Below, piece by piece: positions 1 through 5,913 of a stretch of DNA of 12,959 bases (its first letter is position 1; every line of letters begins with the position of its first letter). Made by a program: the position numbers and the translations under genes. The notes beneath the pieces are model-generated. The model was not told the DNA's origin, searched no databases, and saw nothing but the letters and a program-made list of their open reading frames with translations. Origin of the DNA: Puniceicoccales bacterium (GTDB lineage: Bacteria; Verrucomicrobiota; Verrucomicrobiia; Opitutales; UBA953); NCBI GenBank assembly GCA_031289285.1, contig JAITPT010000270.1:1-12959 (forward strand). Reading direction: 5' to 3'.

Positions 1-82
1 AGGGGTAAGAACAATTATGGGACAGGCTAAAGATTGGCGGGGCCACATCACACAGCGATGGCGGGGGCGGGGGGGCGGGGGG

Positions 83-113
83 AATAATTTACCAGGCTAA
101 TAAATTGCTTGAC
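83..113 (-). repeat. AT-rich dyad box, upstream copy 1
   Basis: Read on the minus strand this is GTCAAGCAATTTATT followed by AGCCTGGTAAATTATT. It contains the dyad ATTTA-N6-TAAAT in slightly altered form. The same box recurs at 289-319 in this orientation and seven times downstream of the porin in the opposite orientation. Function unknown: a protein-binding site, a recombination site and a decaying mobile-element end are all possible. Confidence 0.8.
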
Positions 114-288
114 CTCGCGGGCAGCGGACGGCAGGGAACGGCTGCGTCGCGCATGACACGGACGAGACGCCCGTGCCACATATCGCATAGCGACCACCTT
201 CACGGCAGGGGTAAGAACAATTATGGGACAGGCTAAAGATTGGCGGGGCCACATCACACAGCGATGGCGGGGGCGGGGAGGCGAGGGG

Positions 289-319
289 AATAATTTACCA
301 GGCTAATAAATTGCTTGAC
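289..319 (-). repeat. AT-rich dyad box, upstream copy 2
   Basis: Identical to the box at 83-113 and lying 206 bp from it, inside the second copy of the 181-bp repeat. It is about 210 bp upstream of the porin start codon, so a regulatory role is possible but not shown. Confidence 0.8.
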
Positions 320-530
320 CTCGCTGAGCAGCGGACGGCAGGGAACGGCTGTGTCGCGCACGACACGGACGAGACGCCCGTGCCACAACACACATGCCCA
401 ACAGAAGCCCCCCTGCCCCGTCACCACTCTCCCAAGGAGCGAGAGGTTGCCGGCAGGTTCAGGGCGTCTTTCTGCCCCAGAATAAATTATTGAGTTTGAG
501 TCTCCTTTTTGAATAGGGTGCTCTACTTCT

Positions 531-1997
531 ATGTGCTTTAGAGACTCATTTTCAATTCCATTACCTAACTTTGCCTCGCGTGTTGCTTGCATGGTTTGCG
601 GCAGCGTGGTCTTCGGCAGCGTGGTTTGCACGTGTCCGGTTCGCGCTGACGCTGCGCCCGCATCCGCGAGCACGTCCGCAAGTGCCGCCGCTGCGCACGA
701 GCCACACCACCACACGCAACACACGGCACCCGCCGCTACCGCCAATTCCGCAGCGACCAATTCCGCTGCGGTCAGCCGCACGGCGACAACAGGCAGCGCG
801 GCAAACGATGCGACAAACGGCGCAGCAAGCGATGCGACGCCGACGCCGCCACCGGCCTTCCAGCCCTTTTTCACGCTCTATGCCGAGGGCTGGCACAACG
901 CCTCCGGCGGGCGCAAAAACACCGGTTGGTGGAACACGCTCGCCGACGCAGGATTTACGCTGGACGTCGAAAAACTCGGCGGCCCCCAAGGCATGAGTTT
1001 TTACGCAAACCTCCACTGGGTCGAGAGCCGTCCCCACGCTGGCGCGTTCGCCGAACACACGGGCGCGGCCAATCCGGTCAGCGGAATTATGTCGGGGAGC
1101 GACCACCTGCGCGTGTTTAATTTTCACCTTTTGCAAGAGTTCGCGGACGGCGAGTTTCAGTTCAAAATCGGCCAACTCGCAATTGACGACGCCTTCATGC
1201 TCAGCGACTCCTCCTGCTTTTTTCTGAACTCGGCGTTTGGCGCGATGCCCTCGCAAGTCTCGGCGACACTCACCTGCTCAAACGCCGCGTTTCCCATCTA
1301 CGGAGTCGCCGCGCCCGGTGCGTATTTTCGCTGGAAGCCCAGCGAAAAGTTTTCGTGGCAAACGGGTCTCTACTACGGCGGCCCGGGTGCCGACGACCGC
1401 GATAATTACGGCTGGAGTTACGACCGCGCCTCGCACAGCGGCGCAATTGTTTTTTCCGAGGCGACCGCTACAACCGAAATCGCTGGCCACGCCGCCGCTT
1501 TCAAATTGGGCGTCACTGCGCACAGCGCGAAGTTTCCGGTTTTTGACGGCGGTGCCGCGAAGCGCGGTCTGTTCAGTGCCTACATGGTGCAAGACATCGC
1601 GCTCGTCGCGGGCAAAGACGCCGCCGCACCGCCCGCTGTCGCTTTTTTTGCGCGAGAGGGATACGTGCCGCAAAGCGACCGCGCCGTCGCGAATTTTTAC
1701 GCCGATGCCGGTTTTGTTTTTAACGGACTTGTTCCAACGCGCCCCAACGATGTCTTTGGGGCGGCGGTCTCGCACACGCGCTACGGGCGCGATTTTCGCC
1801 GCGCCGACGGCTCTATCGCCGCTTCGGAAACGACGCTCGAATTTACCTACGCTGCAAAGTTGCTGCAAAACAGGGGTTGGCTAAAAGACTGGACGCTGAT
1901 TTTCGACGTGCAGATTTTGTTCTCGCCTGTTGCTCGCGACGGCGGCTCGCGCAGAACCGCCATCGTCCCCGGTGTGCGCTCAGTGTGGTCATTTTGA
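531..1997 (+). CDS. OprB-family carbohydrate-selective outer-membrane porin
   Basis: 488 residues. Predicted to form a beta-barrel channel in the outer membrane for sugars or other small solutes. Residues 1-41 look like a signal peptide: Arg4 and Arg17, a hydrophobic stretch at about 18-37, and a likely cut after the ADA at 39-41. Residues 42-108 are an unusual Ala/Ser/Thr/Pro-rich linker with a His patch. The barrel region runs from about 110 to the end. The motif GLVPTRPNDVFGAAVSHTRY near the C-terminus and the segment GLYYGGPGADDRDNYGW are typical of OprB porins, and the last residue is Phe, as usual for barrels folded by the BAM machinery. I chose ATG 531 because the next ATG (591) would remove the basic n-region. 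No good ribosome-binding site is visible. The gene stands alone between repeat arrays, and its stop codon lies in the first bases of a foldback element. Substrate cannot be read from the sequence. Confidence 0.85.
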   Translation: MCFRDSFSIPLPNFASRVACMVCGSVVFGSVVCTCPVRADAAPASASTSASAAAAHEPHHHTQHTAPAATANSAATNSAAVSRTATTGSAANDATNGAASDATPTPPPAFQPFFTLYAEGWHNASGGRKNTGWWNTLADAGFTLDVEKLGGPQGMSFYANLHWVESRPHAGAFAEHTGAANPVSGIMSGSDHLRVFNFHLLQEFADGEFQFKIGQLAIDDAFMLSDSSCFFLNSAFGAMPSQVSATLTCSNAAFPIYGVAAPGAYFRWKPSEKFSWQTGLYYGGPGADDRDNYGWSYDRASHSGAIVFSEATATTEIAGHAAAFKLGVTAHSAKFPVFDGGAAKRGLFSAYMVQDIALVAGKDAAAPPAVAFFAREGYVPQSDRAVANFYADAGFVFNGLVPTRPNDVFGAAVSHTRYGRDFRRADGSIAASETTLEFTYAAKLLQNRGWLKDWTLIFDVQILFSPVARDGGSRRTAIVPGVRSVWSF

Positions 1998-2164
1998 ACC
2001 CAGATTCCGCTTTTGGGCGGCGCGGATTGCGCAAGATTTTGGAGCAGATGCGCATTGGGACTTTCCGAAGGAATAACAGAGTTATTTCGAGGAAAGTAAC
2101 AATGCGCAGATGCCCAAAAGATTGTGCAAGACGTGCCGGCCTCAAAAGCGGAATTCGGGTTGAA
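1994..2164. repeat. Long foldback (palindromic) element 1
   Basis: The two halves, about 85 nt each, are inverted repeats of roughly 75-80% identity. The centre is near 2080, where AATAAC and GTTATT flank AGA. The outer ends pair around ATTCCGCTTTTG (left) and CAAAAGCGGAAT (right). Part of the right arm, read on the minus strand (GCACAATCTTTTGGGCATCT), resembles the elements at 3399-3570 and 3568-3703, so these form one family. There is no open frame of note. It could be a miniature non-autonomous mobile element, and as RNA it would form a strong hairpin at the porin 3' end. Confidence 0.75.
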
Positions 2165-2170
2165 CCCTAA

Positions 2171-2207
2171 CCCAAGGTCGGCGTGCGTTCCTCGCGCCAA
2201 CCTTGGG
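2171..2207. repeat. Stem-loop at the left edge of the array
   Basis: CCCAAGGTCGGCG (2171-2183) pairs with CGCCAACCTTGGG (2195-2207) in 12 of 13 positions around an 11-nt loop. The right arm recurs in the longer units of the following array (near 2370 and 2748). No T-run follows it, so it is not a classical terminator. Confidence 0.55.
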
Positions 2208-2343
2208 CTGCGTTGGAAAACCCCGTTGGGGGTTGAGGCATTCTTTCGACCTTCCCGTCAAATGGTGCCGTGCTCCGCTCATTCGATACGTGCTTGGTGG
2301 CGCAGGTCGTGTCAAATGATTTATTTAGCCTGGTAAATTATTC

Positions 2344-2358
2344 GGGGGGGGGGGGGGG
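2344..2358 (+). repeat. G15 homopolymer tract
   Basis: Fifteen consecutive G directly follow the first downstream AT-rich box. In other units the same position has only GG or GAGGG. Such tracts slip easily, so the length may vary between cells or be a sequencing approximation. It lies in no gene. Confidence 0.9.
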
Positions 2359-2516
2359 TGCCCGCGCCTCGCGCCAACCTTGGGATGCGTTGGGGTTGGG
2401 GACATTCTTCCGGCCCTTCCTGTCAAATGATGCCGCACGCCGCTCATTCGTTACGTGCTTGGTGGCGCCGGTCAGGTCAAATGATTTATTTAGCTTGGTA
2501 AATTATTCGGATTGGA

Positions 2517-2597
2517 GCCTGACGAATGTTAAGGTGGGCTTTCAGCCCACTGTGGAGAGGCTGTCCGGTATCCTATGGCTACGCCATAGGCTATTAT
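2517..2597. repeat. Two-hairpin dispersed repeat, copy 1
   Basis: Contains two short perfect hairpins: GTGGGCT-TTC-AGCCCAC at 2534-2550 and CCTATGGC-TAC-GCCATAGG at 2572-2590, linked by GTGGAGAGGCTGTCCGG-like sequence. A near-identical copy is at 3324-3403. The layout resembles bacterial REP/BIME-type extragenic palindromes. The first hairpin could act as a weak terminator, but no U-tract follows. Confidence 0.8.
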
Positions 2598-3323
2598 GAC
2601 GGCGCGCCTTCAGCGCTCCAAGCCACATGCGGTTTCAGAAATTCCCGTTGTGTTTTTGGCTATGGACATCTGCCTGTTGCAAGGCCGTTGGGGTTGTGAA
2701 CCAACATGTCGCCTGGTAAATTATTCGGAGGGTGCCCGCGCCTCGCGCCAACCTTGGGATGCGTTGGGGTTGTGGGCATTCTTTCGGCCCTTCCCGTCAA
2801 ATGGTGCCGCACGCCGCTCATTCGATAAATGCTTGGTGGTGCCGGTCAGGTCAAATGATTTATTTAGCCTGGTAAATTATTCGGATTGGGACGCGCTGGG
2901 AAACGCCGTTGAGGTTGTGGGCATTCTTTCGGCCCTTCCAGTCAAATGGTGCCGCACACCGCTCGTTCGTTACGTGCTTGGTGGGGCCGGTCAGGTCAAA
3001 TGATTTATTTAGCCTGGTAAATTATTCGGATTGGGACGCGCTGGAAAACGCCGTTGAGGCTGTGGGCATTCTTCCGGCCCTTCCCGTCAAATGATGCCGT
3101 GCTCCGCTCACTCGTTACGTGCTTGGTGGCGCAGGTCAGGTCAAATGATTTATTTAGCCTGGTAAATTATTTGGATTGGGACGCGCTGGAAAACGCCGTT
3201 GGGGTTGTGGGCATTCTTTCGGCCCTTCCCGTCAAATGGTGCCGCACGCCGCTCGTTCGTTATGTGCTTGGTGGTGCCGGTCAGGTCAAATGATTTATTT
3301 AGCCTGGTAAATTATTTGGATGC

Positions 3324-3403
3324 GCCTGACGAATGTTAAGGTGGGCTTTTAGCCCACGTGGAGAGGCTGTCCGGCATCCGATGGCTACGCCATAGGCTAT
3401 TAT
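3324..3403. repeat. Two-hairpin dispersed repeat, copy 2
   Basis: Second copy of the repeat at 2517-2597, in the same orientation. The first hairpin is GTGGGCT-TTT-AGCCCAC (3341-3357). The second (3378-3396) has lost one base pair because CCTATGGC became CCGATGGC. Its right end abuts the 3399-3570 foldback element, and the last bases (ATTAT) are shared with that element's terminal repeat. Confidence 0.8.
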
Positions 3404-3570
3404 CCTAAGAACGGCAGTTAATGCGGGTGGTTTTGCACAATCTTTTGGACGTCTGCGGATTGCGTTTTCCGCTCCACGCACCACAAGGTGCGCGTCGGGA
3501 AAGCACAAACCGCATCCGCCTCAAAATCTTGCGCAAACCCTTCCCGCTGAACTGCCGTTCTTAGGATAAT
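3399..3570. repeat. Foldback element 2 with 21-bp perfect terminal inverted repeats
   Basis: Positions 3399-3419 and 3550-3570 are perfect inverted repeats of 21 bp (inner part CCTAAGAACGGCAGTT and its complement). The interior is also an imperfect palindrome centred on the GCACCACAAGGTGC stem near 3485, so the whole ~172 bp can fold into one long hairpin. It shares the CAATCTTTTGG and TCTGCG segments with element 1. No transposase or long frame is present. A miniature inverted-repeat element is the best reading; target-site duplications are not clearly visible. Confidence 0.75.
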
Positions 3571-3703
3571 CTTTTGGGCGTCTGGGGCTGCGCTTTCTGC
3601 TCCACGCACCGCAAGGTGCGCGTCGGGAAAGCACAAACCGCGTCCGCCTCAAAATCTTGCCCTCAAAATCTTGCACAAACCCATCCCGCTGGACCGCCGT
3701 TCT
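3568..3703. repeat. Foldback element 3, adjacent partial copy
   Basis: Repeats the interior and right end of the 3399-3570 element in the same orientation, with the shared blocks CTCCACGCACC, AAGGTGCGCGTCGGGAAAGC and CGCCTCAAAATCTTGC. It lacks the 21-bp left terminus. It contains an extra 14-bp duplication (CCTCAAAATCTTGC at 3647-3660 and 3661-3674). It ends about 24 bp past the 3' end of the minus-strand tenI-like gene. Short minus-strand frames starting MCFPDAHL come from these repeats and are not counted as genes. Confidence 0.75.
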
Positions 3704-3726
3704 ATGTTTATTTTTAGGAGTGCTCG

Positions 3727-4452
3727 TTACTCTTTTTGCCAGCCAGTGAGGAGGTCTTCGAAGCCAGCGATGGGGTCGTCGTCATCCCAGACGGAGCCGA
3801 CGACGGCGAAGCCGTCAAAGCCGAGTTTGCGCGTTTCGCCAATGTTTTCGGCAGTGAGACCACCAAGGGCGAGGAGCGGGCAATTGTCTTGTTCCGCCTT
3901 CCACTGGCGGAGGATTTCGGCGAACTCCTCGACCGTGCGCTGCGGTTCATAGCCGCGTTTTGAGACAGAGGGGAAAACCGGCCCGATGGTGGCGTATGCG
4001 GCACCGCGCGCATAGTCACAAAGGTTTTGGAAGGAATGGCAGGAATTGCTGACAGGAATGTCCGCTGGCCAATCTTTGGGTTTGCGGTAATTCGAGCGCA
4101 GGTGGAGGCCACCAAGTTTTAGCTCGCGCACGATTTTTGGTTCGGCGTGAAGGACGAGGCGCTTGTGGTATTGCTCAGGCAAGTCCTCAATCCAGCGGTA
4201 AAACGCGCCGAGCGACCAATCGCTTTTGCGCAGGTGGAAACGCGAAAGCCCCGCCTCGAAAAGCTCTTCCGCGATAGCGACCTCGCCATCGTATTCGCGG
4301 GGTGTCGTGATGACCACCGAAAACGGTTGTTCTGCGGAGCCAGATTGCGCGGGCTGCGCAGGCTGCGGGGTCGCCGTGCCAGCGGTGTCCGCTTGGGTGT
4401 CGTCTGCGCCGGAGTTTCCGGTTAGCCAGTTTATTATTTTGCGTAGTGCCAT
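3727..4452 (-). CDS. TenI/ThiE-family protein (thiamine phosphate synthase-like)
   Basis: 241 residues, predicted cytoplasmic TIM-barrel of the thiamine phosphate synthase/TenI family. Members join thiazole phosphate to HMP-pyrophosphate (ThiE) or isomerise the thiazole (TenI). Visible family blocks are FHLRK (72-76), LGGLHLRS (113-120), SCHS (137-140), GPVFPSVSKRGY (157-168), ALGGLT (195-200) and GFAVVGSVW (214-222). The pattern HLRK...SCHS...SVSKRGY resembles the divergent form annotated as thiamine phosphate synthase in Bacteroidota more than E. coli ThiE. The classical HLGQ-(E/D)-D segment is HLRSNYRK here, so the usual Mg-binding Asp is not obvious and TenI-like activity is open. Residues 1-43 are an Ala/Gln/Thr/Pro-rich extension. 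ATG 4452 is the last ATG before the core; the frame stays open to 4917, but that upstream part overlaps thiS. It lies 154 bp downstream of thiS, which supports a thiamine role. Confidence 0.8.
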   Translation of the reverse strand: MALRKIINWLTGNSGADDTQADTAGTATPQPAQPAQSGSAEQPFSVVITTPREYDGEVAIAEELFEAGLSRFHLRKSDWSLGAFYRWIEDLPEQYHKRLVLHAEPKIVRELKLGGLHLRSNYRKPKDWPADIPVSNSCHSFQNLCDYARGAAYATIGPVFPSVSKRGYEPQRTVEEFAEILRQWKAEQDNCPLLALGGLTAENIGETRKLGFDGFAVVGSVWDDDDPIAGFEDLLTGWQKE

Positions 4453-4606
4453 AAGTTGGAAAGGTTGTAGAAAAGTGTTGTAAAGAAGAGGCGGCGGTCG
4501 CCGCGTTTTGTTGCGTTTTTTTGAGTTGAGTTGTTGTTGTATTGTTGTTTGCGGGGATCGTGAAATAGAGGAAACAGCGCGGACGGGAAATTGTTCGTAA
4601 ATAAAA
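4453..4606 (-). other. thiS-tenI intergenic segment
   Basis: 154 bp. On the coding (minus) strand it is C/A-rich, with runs such as CAACAACAATACAACAACAA, and then a GC-rich hairpin (GCGGCG-AC-CGCCGC, 4491-4504). No thi-box (TPP riboswitch) elements are recognisable. A promoter or processing site for the tenI-like gene could lie here, but I cannot identify one. Confidence 0.4.
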
Positions 4607-4810
4607 TTAGCCGCCCTGCGCGGCGCGGATGAGGAGCAGGCGGTCGTGTGGTGCGAGCGGGCGCGTCGCCCACTCGTCGCGGCGCACGACGGTTTCGTTG
4701 ACGGACACCGCCACGCCGTCAAAGCTGGGCAAGCCCAGCGTGTCCAGCACGTTTTTGAGTGTTGTCTCGGGCGCGACTTCGCGGGTTTCATCGTTGAGGA
4801 AGATTTCCAT
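4607..4810 (-). CDS. thiS: Sulfur carrier protein ThiS
   Basis: 67 residues, the usual ThiS length, with a ubiquitin-like fold. ThiS is adenylated at its C-terminus by ThiF, becomes a thiocarboxylate and donates sulfur to ThiG for the thiazole ring of thiamine. What shows this: the start MEIFLNDETREV, a strand-helix pattern with TTLKNVLDTLGL (17-28), the VAVSVNETVVRRDEW block typical of the family, DRLLLIRAAQGG at the end, and the obligatory C-terminal Gly-Gly. The start ATG lies 39 bp beyond the epsI stop, so it probably shares a transcript with epsI and xseB. No thiF, thiG or thiH is in the window, so its partners must be encoded elsewhere. Confidence 0.93.
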   Translation of the reverse strand: MEIFLNDETREVAPETTLKNVLDTLGLPSFDGVAVSVNETVVRRDEWATRPLAPHDRLLLIRAAQGG

Positions 4811-4849
4811 TGTTTGTATAAGTTTTTCTTTAAAAAGGCGAAGGCGCGT

Positions 4850-5602
4850 TCAGAGCGTCCCCCATGAGTCTCCCTCGAAAATGCCGAGTGGGCGGAGTGC
4901 TTCGACAAGGCGGACAAAGTCTTTGTCGCGCTGTAATTCTTCCAGCGGGCGCGGGAGGACGAGGCGGATGAACATTTGTTCGCGACGTTGGTTGAGGCCG
5001 TATTTTTTGATGTCGGCGAAAATCAAGGGCAGTCGGTCAATGCGTCCCCAGAGGCCGGAGCGGTAGCCTGTTTTTTGGTTTTCGTAGGCGTTTATTTCGC
5101 CGCCGACTAAGTGCCAAAAGAGAACGCGGGTGATGTCGCGGTTGCCATTTTTGCTGTTAAAAGCGGGTGGTAAATACTCTCCGTATTCGGCAGGTTTTAA
5201 CTTTTTTCCTCCGAGCGATAGTTCTCTGCCGAACTCGCGTTTTATACGTTCGCAACCTGCGTTGACCCAGCAGGAGTCGGGGTTGTGAACACCTGCGTCG
5301 GTAGTCGTCACTTCGCCGGGTTTCCAATAAGCGACATAGACAGTTACCCAGTTTTTTTCGTTGTGATAGAGGCGGTAAATATAATCGTCGAACTTGAGGA
5401 CATCGCGGACGATATCGCCCGCAACTTCCGTGGCGGCAAGTTTTTCCGTTTGCGAGTCCCAGCCTTGGATTTTCATCGGCACCATTTCGCGAATGGAGCG
5501 CGTGACGAGTGGCGTTGCCTTTGTAAAGAAGGCGATATAGGCGGCGAGCGCGAGCGTCAGTGCCAAAGCGCAGACTTCAAATGCAATCAGTTTTTTACTC
5601 AT
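4850..5602 (-). CDS. epsI: EpsI-family exosortase-associated protein
   Basis: 250 residues. EpsI proteins (DUF3485 type) accompany exosortases in exopolysaccharide loci; they are often fused to the exosortase C-terminus, and their exact biochemical role is not settled. One N-terminal membrane segment (about 5-26) anchors a domain predicted outside the cytoplasm. Visible family features are W48 after the membrane helix, DDYIYRLYHNEKNWVTVYVAYW (split as DDYIYRLY at 72-79 and VTVYVAYW at 86-93), and the HNPDSC motif (106-111), matching the family HxPxxC. Residues 180-250 contain a GLWGRIDRLPLI block. ATG 5602 was chosen because it overlaps the xseB stop by 8 nt (translational coupling) and is followed by a good membrane anchor. 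The frame extends upstream to 5698, but only through xseB. No exosortase lies in the window. Confidence 0.82.
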   Translation of the reverse strand: MSKKLIAFEVCALALTLALAAYIAFFTKATPLVTRSIREMVPMKIQGWDSQTEKLAATEVAGDIVRDVLKFDDYIYRLYHNEKNWVTVYVAYWKPGEVTTTDAGVHNPDSCWVNAGCERIKREFGRELSLGGKKLKPAEYGEYLPPAFNSKNGNRDITRVLFWHLVGGEINAYENQKTGYRSGLWGRIDRLPLIFADIKKYGLNQRREQMFIRLVLPRPLEELQRDKDFVRLVEALRPLGIFEGDSWGTL

Positions 5603-5876
5603 TTTCGCGAGCGGTCGCGTCTGTTTCCGTCGAGTCTTCGGGGAACGCGAGCGGGGTGAACTCCGGTTTGCCGTTGTTGACGCCGCGCAATTGCTCAATG
5701 CGTAGCTCGGCTGCGCGCAGCACTTCTTGGCAATGTTGGTGGAGTTTCATGCCGCGCTCGTATTTTTCCAGTAATTCTTCCAAGGGCGTCTCGCCTCTTT
5801 CGAGTGAGACGACGATGGCTTCTAACTCGCGCAACGCGACATCAAAGCTCTTTTGCTCGGCGGTGTTTTTGCTCAT
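5595..5876 (-). CDS. xseB: Exodeoxyribonuclease VII small subunit
   Basis: 93 residues, slightly longer than the usual 70-85. XseB assembles with XseA into exonuclease VII, which degrades single-stranded DNA in both directions to oligonucleotides. The family pattern is plain: SFDVALRELEAIVVSLERGE (10-29), then TPLEELLEKYERGMKLHQHC (30-49), then AELRIEQL, giving two helices of a hairpin. The tail (about 68-93) is acidic and poorly conserved. It starts 37 bp after the Wzc-like gene stops, and its TAA overlaps the epsI ATG by 8 nt. xseB is therefore embedded in the exopolysaccharide operon. xseA is not in the window. Confidence 0.95.
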   Translation of the reverse strand: MSKNTAEQKSFDVALRELEAIVVSLERGETPLEELLEKYERGMKLHQHCQEVLRAAELRIEQLRGVNNGKPEFTPLAFPEDSTETDATARENE

Positions 5877-5913
5877 GTCGGTTTTGTTTTTTCAAGGGGA
5901 GACCCGTGTGTTG

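Larger units (their letters stand above)
1..387. repeat. 181-bp direct repeat, two copies
   Basis: Positions 1-180 and 207-387 are near-identical, differing by a few substitutions and one single-base indel, with a 26-bp spacer between them. Each copy has a G-rich run (60-82 in copy 1, tracts of 5, 7 and 6 G separated by single C), then an AT-rich box (83-113 and 289-319), then a GC-rich tail. The AT-rich box is the reverse complement of the box repeated in the array at 2.3-3.3 kb. Short open frames cross the repeats on the minus strand, but they are repeat-derived and resemble no protein. Positions 388-530 hold no recognisable feature apart from the porin leader. Confidence 0.93.
2186..3319 (+). 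repeat. Degenerate tandem array of ~145-165-bp units
   Basis: Each unit has a GC-rich part (around CGCTGGAAAACGCCGTT, GGCATTCTTTCGGCCCTTCC and CGTGCTTGGTGG) and ends in the AT-rich box TCAAATGATTTATTTAGCC plus TGGTAAATTATT. Box copies start at 2312, 2477, 2851, 2996, 3141 and 3286, and a half copy lies at 2711-2728. The last four are spaced exactly 145 bp apart. Earlier units are longer because they carry an extra leader (CCTCGCGCCAACCTTGGG). The array is interrupted at 2511-2710 by a two-hairpin repeat and about 110 bp of unrecognised sequence. Open frames of 60-135 codons run through it, but 145 is not a multiple of three, the frames shift at each unit and none resembles a known protein. 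I regard the array as non-coding. Confidence 0.9.

Noticed and set aside
83..113. dif/XerCD site reading of the AT-rich box
   Set aside because: The dyad has a 6-bp centre as in dif, but the arms do not match XerC/XerD consensus arms and the many tandem copies are unlike a chromosome dimer-resolution site.
254..1256. Long minus-strand open frames over the upstream repeat and porin (254-874, 561-1256)
   Set aside because: They oppose the porin, have odd Arg/Cys/Ala-rich composition, match no family I recognise and include repeat sequence. They are shadows of GC-rich DNA.
2270..3293. Plus-strand open frames through the tandem array, with the recurring text SLVNYS
   Set aside because: The recurring peptide is just the translated AT-rich box. 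Frames change from unit to unit because 145 is not a multiple of three, and none has a ribosome-binding site or known fold.
2186..3319. CRISPR array
   Set aside because: The units are long and repeated throughout, with no short repeat/unique spacer alternation and no cas genes.
3299..3636. Two minus-strand frames beginning MCFPDAHL
   Set aside because: They are nearly identical because they lie in the repeated foldback element. They are short, repeat-derived and not supported as genes.
4491..4520. Plus-strand intrinsic terminator (GCGGCG-GT-CGCCGC followed by T-rich sequence)
   Set aside because: No plus-strand gene lies upstream to terminate, and on the minus strand the hairpin is not followed by T.
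4453..4606. TPP riboswitch before the tenI-like gene
   Set aside because: The conserved thi-box segments (CUGAGA and the ACCUGAUCUGG region) are not present on the minus strand.
4453..4917. Upstream extension of the tenI-like frame to 4917
   Set aside because: This part overlaps thiS in another frame and is low-complexity. The family-like sequence begins after ATG 4452.
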